From Psychrobacter immobilis (GTDB lineage Bacteria; Pseudomonadota; Gammaproteobacteria; Pseudomonadales; Moraxellaceae): a stretch of 64,000 bases of DNA. A program made the translations under genes and the position numbers. Positions within the stretch are counted from its first letter, which is position 1. Each line of letters starts with the position of its first letter. Below are positions 50,660 through 59,502 of this stretch, one piece after another. The notes below the pieces were generated by a model that worked only from the letters and a program-made list of their open reading frames with translations, was not told the DNA's origin and searched no databases. The stretch spans positions 62,001 through 126,000 of the forward strand of contig NZ_CAJGZJ010000002.1 in NCBI RefSeq assembly GCF_904846225.1. The letters run 5' to 3'.

Positions 50660-52477
50660 TTACTCTAGAACCAATTCTTCTATCATTTGCTCGACGATTT
50701 TATATTTTTGAATTTTGCCAGTGATGGTCATTGGATATTCATCAACGAAGCGAAAGTAGGTTGGTACTTTATAATGAGCAATGTGGTCACGACAAAACTG
50801 CCTAACCTCTTCTTCACTTAAGCTACCCGGCTCCTTTTCGATAATCCATGCCGCCAATACTTCACCGTACTTTTTATCAGGCACACCGACAATTTGTACA
50901 TCACGAATTTTAGGATGACGATAGAGATAGTTTTCGACTTCTACTGGATAAATATTTTCACCACCACGAATAATCATATCTTTGCTGCGTCCAACCACCG
51001 TAATATAGCCATCTTCATCCATCGTTGCCAAATCACCAGTATGCATCCAGCCGTCAGTGATCGCCGCACGGGTTTTAGAGCGACTACCCCAATAGCCTTT
51101 CATGACGGCATAGCCGTGCGTGAGTAGCTCGCCTGTCTCTCCAATCGGGACGACGTCGCCTGTTTCGGTATTAATTATTTTAACCTCCATGGCTGGTAGC
51201 ACCATTCCCACTGTCGATACTCGCTTTTCAAGAGGCGTTTGCGAGCTGGTCTGACAAGATGCTGGGCTGGTTTCGGTCATGCCATAAGCAATGGTCACTT
51301 CCTGCATGTGCATCTTATCCATGACGCGGCGCATGACCTCAATCGGACAACTAGAGCCGCCCATAATACCAGTACGTAAACTGGACAAATCAAAGCTATC
51401 GAACTCTGGATGATCAAGTTCTGCGATGAACATCGTTGGTACACCCAGTAACGCAGTACATTTTTCTTCTTCGATCGTTTGCAATACCGTTAGCGGATCA
51501 AAGCCGTCATTGGGATAAACGGCGCAACCACCGTGGGTCAATATGGCGAGATTACCACCCACCATCCCAAAGCAATGATAGAGCGGCAGTGGAATACACA
51601 GTCTATCTTCTTCCGTTAGCCTCATTCCCTCGCCCATGAAATAACCGTCATTTAATATATTTCGATGGGTTAAGGTTGCCCCTTTTGGTGTGCCAGTTGT
51701 GCCACTGGTAAACTGTACACTAATAGCGTCGGTGTTTTTGAGTAAGGCTTGGCGCTCAGTGACGCGTGGATCATTGGCATCGCCCTCTGCCATCCAAGTA
51801 GAGAATTTTTGCATAAAGCCAAATTCTTCATCGCTGCTTGGCTCATCAATCCAAATAATACGCTCAATCGTTGGAACCTCGACCAAATCAAGTTGGGTAT
51901 AATCTTTATGATAAATCTCAGGACATAGATCGCGAATCATTTGCGCATAATCGCTGTTTTTAAAATGGCGCATTAATACCAATGCCGAGCAGCCCAATTT
52001 ATTCAAAGCATATTGCAGCTCAAAAGTACGATAAGCAGGATTGATATTGACGAGAATTACGCCTACCTTCGCAGTTGCTAATTGCATCAGCAGCCATTCA
52101 GCATTGTTGTGTGACCAAATACCAATACGATCACCGATCTCAAGTCCCATCTCAATCATGGCACTGGCCAACTGATTGACTTTCTCTTGTAGCTCACGAT
52201 ACGTCCAGCGGATGTTTTGATGGCGAGAAACCAAGGCTTCACGCTCAGGATACTTATCGACAATGGCATCAAAAAAATCACCGATGGTCGCTTCAATCAG
52301 CGGCACATCAAGCCCTTTATCATGGCTTTGGCTGAGTGGCGCATTTGCCGAACGCGCGCCAATATTAACTTTTGGAATATTAGTGAGAGTCTTGTTATTA
52401 ATAATATTGCCATTAAGAGTATTGCCATGAAGAGTATTGTCATTAACAATATCGTCGAAATCGGAAAGTTGAGTCAT
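50660..52477 (-). CDS. AMP-dependent acyl-CoA synthetase, copy 2
   Basis: A 605-residue paralogue of the gene at 48457, nearly identical in most of the core, with the same P-loop ([18 protein letters not shown]), [28 protein letters not shown] and [13 protein letters not shown]. The product has an N-terminal insertion of about 20 residues ([15 protein letters not shown] region) that comes from 15-bp tandem DNA repeats at 52391-52450. The two genes are in tandem with a 448 bp gap holding repeat copy D. The substrate is presumably the same as, or close to, that of copy 1. Confidence 0.92.
   Translation of the reverse strand: MTQLSDFDDIVNDNTLHGNTLNGNIINNKTLTNIPKVNIGARSANAPLSQSHDKGLDVPLIEATIGDFFDAIVDKYPEREALVSRHQNIRWTYRELQEKVNQLASAMIEMGLEIGDRIGIWSHNNAEWLLMQLATAKVGVILVNINPAYRTFELQYALNKLGCSALVLMRHFKNSDYAQMIRDLCPEIYHKDYTQLDLVEVPTIERIIWIDEPSSDEEFGFMQKFSTWMAEGDANDPRVTERQALLKNTDAISVQFTSGTTGTPKGATLTHRNILNDGYFMGEGMRLTEEDRLCIPLPLYHCFGMVGGNLAILTHGGCAVYPNDGFDPLTVLQTIEEEKCTALLGVPTMFIAELDHPEFDSFDLSSLRTGIMGGSSCPIEVMRRVMDKMHMQEVTIAYGMTETSPASCQTSSQTPLEKRVSTVGMVLPAMEVKIINTETGDVVPIGETGELLTHGYAVMKGYWGSRSKTRAAITDGWMHTGDLATMDEDGYITVVGRSKDMIIRGGENIYPVEVENYLYRHPKIRDVQIVGVPDKKYGEVLAAWIIEKEPGSLSEEEVRQFCRDHIAHYKVPTYFRFVDEYPMTITGKIQKYKIVEQMIEELVLE
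52391..52450. repeat. 15-bp tandem repeats within acyl-CoA synthetase copy 2
   Basis: Four imperfect 15-bp units: CTTGTTATTAATAAT, ATTGCCATTAAGAGT, ATTGCCATGAAGAGT and ATTGTCATTAACAAT. They keep the frame and encode Asn/Thr-rich N-terminal residues absent from the paralogue at 48457. The repeat number could change by slippage without breaking the gene. Confidence 0.75.
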
Positions 52478-52652
52478 AACGAGTCCTTTCGTTTTGCTAT
52501 TTGGGGTTAGTCTTTAGTATTGCTTATAGGCATTTATTGCTTACTTATTTATGCAGTAAAAATGCATTAAGGACAAACATAATATTCTTCCTTGAATATT
52601 TTTCATCACCAATATTTCTAATAGCTGCCGTTAGTAGAAAATCAAACCAATA

Positions 52653-52785
52653 CATAGTCAAAACACCCTAAAGACACTACGATACTGCTGATATCAATTT
52701 TTGGTAGCCTCTGTCTGCGTAGGCACAGCCAAAAAAATTAATAGTAGCAGTGCGTGATGTATCGATATTACTTTTCACTGACTAT
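52653..52785 (+). repeat. Intergenic MITE-like repeat, copy E
   Basis: Terminal repeats CATAGTCAAAACACC and TTTTCACTGACTATA enclose the core GCCTCTGTCTGCGTAGGCAC and a nested inverted repeat (TACTGCTGATATCAATTTTT against AAAAAAATTAATAGTAGCAG). It lies between acyl-CoA synthetase copy 2 and the rubredoxin-reductase-like gene. Confidence 0.75.
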
Positions 52786-52889
52786 AGCGCCTTAAACAAA
52801 ATTCTGTCAATAATATTGATAGATTAAGTATCGCTTATTATCCAATCAGATCAGCAGTAAGTTTACGATCTATCGAAAAATGATGATAA

Positions 52890-52934
52890 AAAATTAGAAA
52901 AGCCAGTGCTGCTTTATGATGGCAACACTGGCTT
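52890..52934 (-). terminator. Terminator of the rubredoxin-reductase-like gene
   Basis: On the minus strand AAGCCAGTG and CACTGGCTT pair around a 17-base loop and are followed by TTTTCTAATTTTTTATC. It is 27 bp past the stop codon of the gene at 52961. Confidence 0.75.
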
Positions 52935-52960
52935 GAATTGAAAAACTTCTGTTTTGACCA

Positions 52961-54208
52961 TTATGCTTTAGGTATGACAGGCGCTTTGATGGTCACGGTG
53001 GCACTCACTTCATTATTATCATCTAGCAAGTCCATAATCAGTTCATCATCGCTTTCGCTGGTGACTTGCCAATTGCCATCCGCTCGCGGTACGCCCGTTG
53101 CCATCACAGAGATGGCTTTATTTTTTAGGCGAATCATAGGCGGCTTGTGATCATAACCGCCATGCTCTATACCCAAAATCTCATCGGCGATAGTCGCAGC
53201 CTGCGCCCGTAATGGTGCGACATAACGACAGGCGACTCCATTGATCGACATACAATCGCCAATGGCATAAACGTTAGCAGCATGGGTACGCAAGGTGGAC
53301 GCGTCAACGACGATGCCCGTACGGCGATCAAACTCAACACCAGCGGCAGTGGGCAGTTTATCATCGACGGTCAGACCAGTACTAGCAATGACATGATCAA
53401 CGATTACTGTCTCAGATTGCACAGCCGTGCTGCTATCTGAAGTTGATGCTATCGGCTCATAGCTGACTTTCAACTTACCCTCGTCACGGCCTTCATTGCT
53501 ACCCTCACTGATACGAGTGACGTCAGATACCTGATAACCGCCCAAAAAGTTAATGCCTTGTGATTTCACGGCTTGGGCAATACGAGCAGTCGCTTTTGAC
53601 GGTAGCATTTGCGAGAGTGGCGCGTCATTTAGGTCAATCAATGTCACTTGATGACCCGCTTTGAGCAAGTCTTCTGCAATCTCAGTCCCAACCATACCAG
53701 CACCAACAATAGCGATATGTTGACTACCTGTTGCTAGCTTTTCTTGAAGCTGGCCAAAGCGTTCGATATGATTGACGTGCCAAACCAAATCTTCTGGCAA
53801 ACTTTTTGGAAAGATAGGATGTGCCCCCATCGCCAGCACCATTTTGTCATAGCCGAGAGTAGATGATGTGTCTACCGAATCAGTCGCGGCAAGCTGCACT
53901 GTCTGACCGACAGGATCAATATCTACCACATGAGTATGAGGCAGCAACGTCACTTGTGCCGCTGCCGCTGCATCAACGCCAGTCGCACGCACCAAGTCCG
54001 ATGCGCGTTTGTTTTGACTGATCGCCATCGTCAGCATTGGCTTATGATAACGGTCGCCGCTATCGGTGGTAATTAAGGTAATCGGAATGTCTTTGTCTTT
54101 CGCACGAATGGCATCAATGACGTGCCAACCTGCCAAGCCAGCGCCAATAATGACCACACCTTTTTTTGGTGCTGTTGCCGATGCTGCAAATAGGTTTTCT
54201 GCGCTCAT
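52961..54208 (-). CDS. NAD(P)/FAD-dependent oxidoreductase, rubredoxin-reductase type
   Basis: A 415-residue flavoprotein with an N-terminal FAD-binding motif (VVIIGAGLAGWHVIDAI), a central NAD(P)-binding motif (HIAIVGAGMVGTEIAEDL) and the C-terminal FAD motif (ANVYAIGDCMSINGVAC). The layout and the RYHKPMLTMAISQNK stretch match rubredoxin-NAD+ reductases of Acinetobacter (RubB) and Pseudomonas AlkT, which feed electrons to rubredoxin. No rubredoxin gene is adjacent, so the acceptor here is not shown. The transporter genes follow upstream in the same direction, with a terminator between. Confidence 0.85.
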   Translation of the reverse strand: MSAENLFAASATAPKKGVVIIGAGLAGWHVIDAIRAKDKDIPITLITTDSGDRYHKPMLTMAISQNKRASDLVRATGVDAAAAAQVTLLPHTHVVDIDPVGQTVQLAATDSVDTSSTLGYDKMVLAMGAHPIFPKSLPEDLVWHVNHIERFGQLQEKLATGSQHIAIVGAGMVGTEIAEDLLKAGHQVTLIDLNDAPLSQMLPSKATARIAQAVKSQGINFLGGYQVSDVTRISEGSNEGRDEGKLKVSYEPIASTSDSSTAVQSETVIVDHVIASTGLTVDDKLPTAAGVEFDRRTGIVVDASTLRTHAANVYAIGDCMSINGVACRYVAPLRAQAATIADEILGIEHGGYDHKPPMIRLKNKAISVMATGVPRADGNWQVTSESDDELIMDLLDDNNEVSATVTIKAPVIPKA

Positions 54209-54326
54209 TTTAGCTCCAGTATAAATAAGAAATTATTTTAATTATCGAGAATAATGGCAGCTATTGTACCAGTAAACAGTACGTTACTCACCTCAACGTC
54301 TTTATTGAGCGGATAAATTAATGGAC

Positions 54327-54355
54327 AAAAAAAGCGCCCGATGGGCGCAGTTTTT
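54327..54355 (-). terminator. Terminator of the glutamate transporter operon
   Basis: GCGCCC and GGGCGC form a tight stem with a 3-base loop. On the minus strand TTTTTTT follows directly, about 20 bp past the gltL stop. The plus-strand side has TTTTT, so it can act both ways. Confidence 0.9.
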
Positions 54356-54370
54356 ATTAAAAGCATAATA

Positions 54371-55177
54371 TTAGTGATTCAAAATCTTTGACAAGAACAT
54401 CTGCGCGCGATCACTTTTTGCCCCTTCAAAGAATTCATCTTTACTACAATTTTCGACGATACTACCTTCATCCATAAAGATAATCCGGTTGGCTACCTGA
54501 CTGGCAAAACCCATTTCATGAGTCACACACATCATCGTCATGCCATCACGAGTCAGCTCCACCATGACATCGAGCACTTCTTGAATCATCTCAGGATCAA
54601 GTGCCGAAGTTGGTTCATCAAACAGCATCGCCACTGGATCCATCGCAAGCGCACGAGCAATGGCTACTCGCTGCTGCTGCCCACCAGATAGCTCTGCTGG
54701 ATATTTGGCGGCTTGTACCGTCAGGCCGACGCGGTCTAAATACGCCATTGCTTTTTGCTTGGCCTCCGATTCTTTGCGTCCCAACACTTTAATTTGCGCC
54801 ACGGTCAAATTATCAATAATGGTCAAATGCGGAAACAACTCAAAGTGCTGAAATACCATGCCAACACGGCTGCGTAATTTGGGTAGATTGGTCTTTGGGT
54901 CACCAACAGAGATGCCATTGACCATAATCTGACCTTTTTGAAAAGGCTCAAGTCCGTTGGCCGTCTTAATTAAAGTCGATTTACCACTACCCGATGGGCC
55001 ACAAACAACGACCACATCGCCTTTATGGACATGGGCGGTACAATCCTTTAGCACCTGAAAATCGCCATACCATTTGCTGACATCACTCATTTGAATGACT
55101 ATCTCGTCGCTCGCATGACCATTATTGGTGACCAGTCCACCAAAATCGTTTATATACGTATCAGCATTGCTCATCAC
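54371..55177 (-). CDS. gltL: Glutamate/aspartate ABC transporter ATP-binding protein
   Basis: The ATPase subunit of a polar amino-acid importer. Walker A GPSGSGKST, signature LSGGQQQRVAIARAL, Walker B AMLFDEPTSALDPE and the H-loop CVTHEM are all in place. The 268 residues are about 25 longer than E. coli GltL because of an N-terminal extension. It ends the gltI-J-K-L set, with 103 bp after gltK, so expression may depend on the upstream promoter. Confidence 0.93.
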   Translation of the reverse strand: MMSNADTYINDFGGLVTNNGHASDEIVIQMSDVSKWYGDFQVLKDCTAHVHKGDVVVVCGPSGSGKSTLIKTANGLEPFQKGQIMVNGISVGDPKTNLPKLRSRVGMVFQHFELFPHLTIIDNLTVAQIKVLGRKESEAKQKAMAYLDRVGLTVQAAKYPAELSGGQQQRVAIARALAMDPVAMLFDEPTSALDPEMIQEVLDVMVELTRDGMTMMCVTHEMGFASQVANRIIFMDEGSIVENCSKDEFFEGAKSDRAQMFLSKILNH

Positions 55178-55280
55178 TGGCTCCTAACCACATTATTTTC
55201 GATAATCGTCATTAATAGTAATCATTAATAATCGTTGTTAAATAAAAGTCTTAAAACTAAAAAACGTGTCTTAAATACGA

Positions 55281-55952
55281 TTAAAACCTTAAGCGTTTTT
55301 GCAGTTGTTGCACACCAATCGATGCACTCAAGCTGATGACAAAATAAACCGCACCAGCACCTAAGATATAAGGTGTCAACAAGCCCATCAGCTCACCACG
55401 GACATAAGCGGCGCGGAAAAAGTCCGTCAGACCGATGGCAAATACCAATGTCGTGTCTTGGAATAAAATAATACATTGCTGCAAAATCAGCGGGAGCATC
55501 TTACGAAACGCTTGTGGCAAAATAACCAGACGCATGGTCTGACCATACGTCATGCCCAAGGCTCTAGCCGCATTGACCTGCCCACTACCAATGGATTGAA
55601 TACCTGCCCGTACGACTTCTGAGAAGTAAGCCGCCTCAAACATCATGAAGGCAACCACACAAGAAGCGAAAGCCGCATTCAGCTGTAGATAACTACCCGC
55701 TATCCAAAAATAAATCATTGGTACGGCAAAATAAAACCATAGTAGTACCAGCAGTAGTGGCACCGAGCGGAAATAATTCACATATAACTTGGCAGGTATT
55801 TCAAGTGCTTTGATGCCAGATAAGCGCATCAATGCCAAGACCGTACCCAAGCTGATACCGCCAATAATGGCTAAAAACAGTACCTTTAAGGTCGTAATCA
55901 TCCCGCCCATCAAACCAGGATAGGCGGTTGCTAACTCAGTCATCATGCTCAT
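55281..55952 (-). CDS. gltK: Glutamate/aspartate ABC transporter permease
   Basis: A 223-residue HisMQ-type permease with about five membrane segments and the cytoplasmic EAA loop (EAAYFSEVVRAGIQSIGSGQVNAARALGM), which binds the ATPase. Its start codon overlaps the stop of gltJ by 4 bp (ATGA), so the two are translationally coupled. The paired permeases form a heterodimer in the inner membrane. Confidence 0.93.
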   Translation of the reverse strand: MSMMTELATAYPGLMGGMITTLKVLFLAIIGGISLGTVLALMRLSGIKALEIPAKLYVNYFRSVPLLLVLLWFYFAVPMIYFWIAGSYLQLNAAFASCVVAFMMFEAAYFSEVVRAGIQSIGSGQVNAARALGMTYGQTMRLVILPQAFRKMLPLILQQCIILFQDTTLVFAIGLTDFFRAAYVRGELMGLLTPYILGAGAVYFVISLSASIGVQQLQKRLRF

Positions 55953-56695
55953 TTCTGACCTCCTGCAATCAGCCCAGGCACACGCAGCTTACGCTCAATC
56001 AAACCCATAATGGCAATCAAGGACAGATTAAAAACCAAATAGATAATCGTCGCATATGTATAAATCTCAATACTATTTTGCGTATATTCACTGATAGTTT
56101 TGGTTTGACTAATCAACTCCATTACCCCAACTAGCGAGGCCACAGAAGCGTTTTTAAAGCAGTTGGTGAGCTCTGAGCTCAGTGGCGGCAAAATAACTCG
56201 AAAGGCTTGCGGTAATAGTACTTCTTTATAAACTTGCGGAATGCTAAAGCCCAGTGCATAAGCGGCATTAATCTGCCCATCAGGTAACGATTCGATACCA
56301 GTACGCACCTGCTCAACGATACGAGCCGCCGTAAATAAGCCAAGACCAATACTCGCTGACAGCATGGCTGACGTATTAGGCGACAACTCCCTATACCACC
56401 AGTCTTGAATCGCGGGCGTGAGCCAGCCGGGCGCAATATAAAACCAAAAAAACAGCTGCACAAGCAATGGGATATTGCGAAAAAATGTCACATAAGCCGT
56501 ACCGACCGCACGAGCTGTCTTATTAGGCAATGTGCGCATGATACCAAAGATCGTACCCACGACCATGGCGATAGCCCATGCAATACTACCAATCAATAAT
56601 AACCAGCCAAGACCAGTTATCATCCAATGGATATAAAGCTCGCTACCGATACCGGTCTGCTCAAAGAGCACACCCCAGTTCCAGCTATAATTCAT
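55949..56695 (-). CDS. gltJ: Glutamate/aspartate ABC transporter permease
   Basis: The partner permease of 248 residues. It has the family EAA loop (ARIVEQVRTGIESLPDGQINAAYALGF) and about five membrane segments, starting with GLGWLLLIGSIAWAIAMVVG. Pairing with gltK in this order, directly after a binding-protein gene, matches the GltIJKL aspartate/glutamate importer. Substrate preference cannot be fixed from the permease alone. Confidence 0.93.
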   Translation of the reverse strand: MNYSWNWGVLFEQTGIGSELYIHWMITGLGWLLLIGSIAWAIAMVVGTIFGIMRTLPNKTARAVGTAYVTFFRNIPLLVQLFFWFYIAPGWLTPAIQDWWYRELSPNTSAMLSASIGLGLFTAARIVEQVRTGIESLPDGQINAAYALGFSIPQVYKEVLLPQAFRVILPPLSSELTNCFKNASVASLVGVMELISQTKTISEYTQNSIEIYTYATIIYLVFNLSLIAIMGLIERKLRVPGLIAGGQK

Positions 56696-56790
56696 GCTTG
56701 TCTCTCCGAGCAGCGATTAAAAAGCCTACGCACCAGATTGATTTTATATGGCAATCTGAACGCGTAAGCTGTGTTGAGGAACAAGGAGCT

Positions 56791-57774
56791 TTATTGTGCC
56801 GTCGCTTCTTTTGGTTCAGCGCTGTCATGCGGATTGGCAATCAGTGCTTTTAAGTTGTCTGACATCTCAAAGTTTAGATTGACGTTTTTCGGTGGCACTG
56901 GGTTCAAGAACCACTTGTCATAGATAGCATTAATTTCGCCTGACTTAAAGACATTATTAAGCGCTTCATTGACCACGGCTTTGAATTCAGGATCGTCTTT
57001 ACGCATCATGCAACCATAAATCTCAAACGATTGTGGCTCGCCCACGATAACCCATTCATCAGGATTTTTTGCTTTGGCTTTTTCGCCAGCTAGCAATACG
57101 TCATCCATCATAAAGGCATCAGCACGGCCGCTTTCTAGCATCAAAAATGCTTCGCCATGATCTTTTGCAGAGATGATGTCCATACCCACTTTGTTATCAT
57201 CGTTGTACTGACGGATGTAACGCTCTGAGGTCGTACCTGCTGTGGTAACCAATCTTTTACCTTTTAGATCGGTAAAATCTTTAATGCCTGAATCTTTTTT
57301 GGTGAGTAGACGCGTACCGATTTCAAAGAAACCATTAGAGAACGCTACTTGTTTTTGACGCTCTTCGTTATTGGTGGTTGAGCCACACTCAAAATCGACC
57401 GTGCCATTCTGTACCAATGGAATACGTGTTTGTGAGGTAATCAAGTTATAACGAATTTTAAGATCTGGCATGTCGAGCTTTTGTTTAACAGCTTCAACCA
57501 CTTTCAGTTCTAAATCGTGGGCATAACCAATAGGCTGATTTGGATCGTCAGAGATATAAGAAAATGGAATAGAGGAATCACGGTGACCGACTACGATGGT
57601 GCCTGAGTCTTTGATTTTTTGTAGCGTACCATTGGTATTTGCTGCAGCGTCTGTCGTCGTTGCATCGTCTGCAGGGGCAGCATCAGTTGCTGTTTGATTG
57701 CTGTTATTACAGCCTACTAAGCCTAAAGCCATAAAAGCGGCCAGAGTTAACGGTTTAGAGAATAAATAGCTCAT
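56791..57774 (-). CDS. gltI: Glutamate/aspartate-binding lipoprotein of the ABC transporter
   Basis: The solute-binding subunit, with a lipoprotein signal (AAFMALGLVGC, Cys22), an Ala/Asp/Thr-rich linker and a bilobal amino-acid-binding domain. GHRDSSIPFSYISDDPNQPIG, TTNNEERQKQVAFSN and GKRLVTTAGTTSERY match the GltI/DEBP group. I chose the ATG at 57774 (AAGGA eight bases upstream); the ATG three codons earlier overlaps that box. E. coli GltI is soluble and periplasmic; a lipid anchor here differs from that but is common in the family at large. It heads the operon. Confidence 0.92.
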   Translation of the reverse strand: MSYLFSKPLTLAAFMALGLVGCNNSNQTATDAAPADDATTTDAAANTNGTLQKIKDSGTIVVGHRDSSIPFSYISDDPNQPIGYAHDLELKVVEAVKQKLDMPDLKIRYNLITSQTRIPLVQNGTVDFECGSTTNNEERQKQVAFSNGFFEIGTRLLTKKDSGIKDFTDLKGKRLVTTAGTTSERYIRQYNDDNKVGMDIISAKDHGEAFLMLESGRADAFMMDDVLLAGEKAKAKNPDEWVIVGEPQSFEIYGCMMRKDDPEFKAVVNEALNNVFKSGEINAIYDKWFLNPVPPKNVNLNFEMSDNLKALIANPHDSAEPKEATAQ

Positions 57775-58006
57775 GAAATACATCCTTTTATTACATTATT
57801 CCAAGATTGAAAGAGTGCTTTGACACAGATTTTAGTCATTGACTCTATTGTCACGCATCCCTATTGTTGTTGCTGTTATTTATCACAATGCAACTTAATG
57901 TTACTGTACAACAAATTAACGGACGTGGGGGAACTTTTTTTCATGAGACTGACATTTTATGGTTTGCTGATTATTTATTTGACTGACTACAAAATAAAAT
58001 GAGTGC

Positions 58007-58176
58007 TATAGTTGATCCACTATAAAACAGACACAGTGCTACTGGTATAAATGTTGCGCTGCCTATGTCTGCGCAGGCACAGCAAGCAAGGAAAATTAAT
58101 ACCAGTAGCGCGTGATAATATTTGTACCAGCGGGCCGATACTTTAAACGTAACTCTTTTATAATAGATTGACTATA
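58007..58176 (+). repeat. Intergenic MITE-like repeat, copy F (best preserved)
   Basis: The left end TATAGTTGATCCACTATAAA and the right end (read inward) TATAGTCAATCTATTATAAA are terminal inverted repeats. The nested repeat GTGCTACTGGTATAA pairs with TTAATACCAGTAGCGC around the core GCCTATGTCTGCGCAGGCAC followed by AGCAAGCAAGG. It fills part of the 531 bp gap between gltI and hslO; the rest of that gap is AT-rich with nothing else recognisable. Confidence 0.85.
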
Positions 58177-58305
58177 TGTCAAATTGAATTTGCCTCTATT
58201 TGGCAGATGAATACCTTAAAACGATTCAGCAATCTATGAGCGGCAATTGATAAATCACGATGAATCCCCATAAAGCTAACAACTTCTTAATACTACAAAT
58301 GACCT

Positions 58306-59286
58306 ATGACACAAGATACTCAAGTCCCAAGCGCAGACAGCCAAAGCATTGACAACCATAGCGACAACGATGTACGCCAACGTTTCTTTATTGAAGATTC
58401 ACCCGTGCGCGGTGATGTGGTGCGCCTATCACGCAGTTATGCGAGCACGATTGCCCAAAAGCCTTACCCTGAAGCGATTAAACGACTATTGGGTGAAATG
58501 CTGACGGCAGCGAGTTTGCTAATCAGTACGGTCAAAATCAACGGTCGCTTATCTATTCAGTTACAGTCATCAGACAGTGATAGTTTGCTCAATTGGGCGA
58601 TGGCAGAGTGCGACCAAGACGGCATCATTCGTGCCCTTGCCAGCTGGAAAGGTGAAACTGACGTGCAAGTGCAGGCTTGGGAAAGCTTGACGCATGCCAA
58701 AGAGGCATTTGCGGAGCTGGGCGCGACGGGGCAAGGCGTATTGTTTATCAATATTCAGCCTGAAGGTGGCGAGCCGTATCAAGGTATCGTTGAGCGCAGT
58801 CATGACAATTTGGCGGATTGCTTAGCGCATTATCAAAAGCAATCGGCGCAGATTCCAACGCTGATTAATTTGGCATGTGATGGCTTGCAGGCGGGTGGTA
58901 TATTGGTACAGATGCTACCTCGTACTGCTGAAGAAGCCTATGAAGTCGAGCAAAACGAAGATGCGGGTATCGATGATGATTTATGGATACGCTTGTCAGT
59001 ATTGACGCGTACCATCAAGGCAGAAGAGCTGACGACGTTAGATGCCAACGAGATTCTTTATCGCTTGTATCATGAAGAAAACATTGTCGCTCCCGACCCT
59101 GCTCCCCTAGCATTTGGTTGCACGTGCTCACGCGAAAAATGTGAGACAGCAATCGAGCAAATTGGCGAAGCGGAAGCGTTGGAAATCATCGAAGACCAAG
59201 GCGGTACGTTTGAGATGGATTGCGGGTTCTGCGGTGAAGTCTATAAATTTAATAAAGACGATGTAGCAGCAATATTTGCTGACTAG
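58306..59286 (+). CDS. hslO: Hsp33 redox-regulated chaperone
   Basis: Hsp33 is a holdase chaperone switched on when oxidants release its zinc. The zinc-binding cysteines are CTC (Cys272, Cys274) and CGFC (Cys306, Cys309), in the usual CxC-x27-32-CxxC arrangement. The N-terminal folding domain has DSPVRGDVVRLSRSY and VKINGRLSIQLQSSDSDS. The 326 residues are about 30 more than in E. coli, from a polar N-terminal leader. It appears monocistronic, with its own terminator. Confidence 0.96.
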   Translation: MTQDTQVPSADSQSIDNHSDNDVRQRFFIEDSPVRGDVVRLSRSYASTIAQKPYPEAIKRLLGEMLTAASLLISTVKINGRLSIQLQSSDSDSLLNWAMAECDQDGIIRALASWKGETDVQVQAWESLTHAKEAFAELGATGQGVLFINIQPEGGEPYQGIVERSHDNLADCLAHYQKQSAQIPTLINLACDGLQAGGILVQMLPRTAEEAYEVEQNEDAGIDDDLWIRLSVLTRTIKAEELTTLDANEILYRLYHEENIVAPDPAPLAFGCTCSREKCETAIEQIGEAEALEIIEDQGGTFEMDCGFCGEVYKFNKDDVAAIFAD

Positions 59287-59314
59287 TTTTTTATCGCTAC
59301 ATATCAGTCTTTTT

Positions 59315-59347
59315 AAAACCCCTAAGTGTGATGCTTGGGGGTTTTTT
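59315..59347 (+). terminator. Terminator after hslO
   Basis: AAAACCCCTAAG and CTTGGGGGTTTTTT form a stem with a 7-base loop and a 6-T tail, 28 bp past the hslO stop. Confidence 0.92.
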
Positions 59348-59361
59348 ATATGGTGAAATAG

Positions 59362-59481
59362 ACAACATTCTTATCATTTAAGCTGGAGTTTATAAGCTCT
59401 ATCTTTGAACAAAAACTAAATCATCATAAATATTTAGAAGAAGGCTTAGAAGATGGATATCGCACCGATGATATAGACTAA
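59362..59481 (+). pseudogene. Possible gene remnant, 39 open codons without a start
   Basis: After an in-frame TAG at 59359, 39 codons stay open to a TAA at 59479-59481 with no ATG. The end of the translation (NHHKYLEEGLEDGYRTDDID) looks like the polar tail of a small protein. It may be the remains of a decayed gene, or chance; I cannot assign a family. Confidence 0.2.
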
Positions 59482-59502
59482 GACCCATGTTAAGACTAAA
59501 TT

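Noticed and set aside
41200-52477. liu cluster as a novel pathway
   Set aside because: Gene content matches known leucine/isovalerate catabolism; only the duplicated synthetases and missing regulator are notable.
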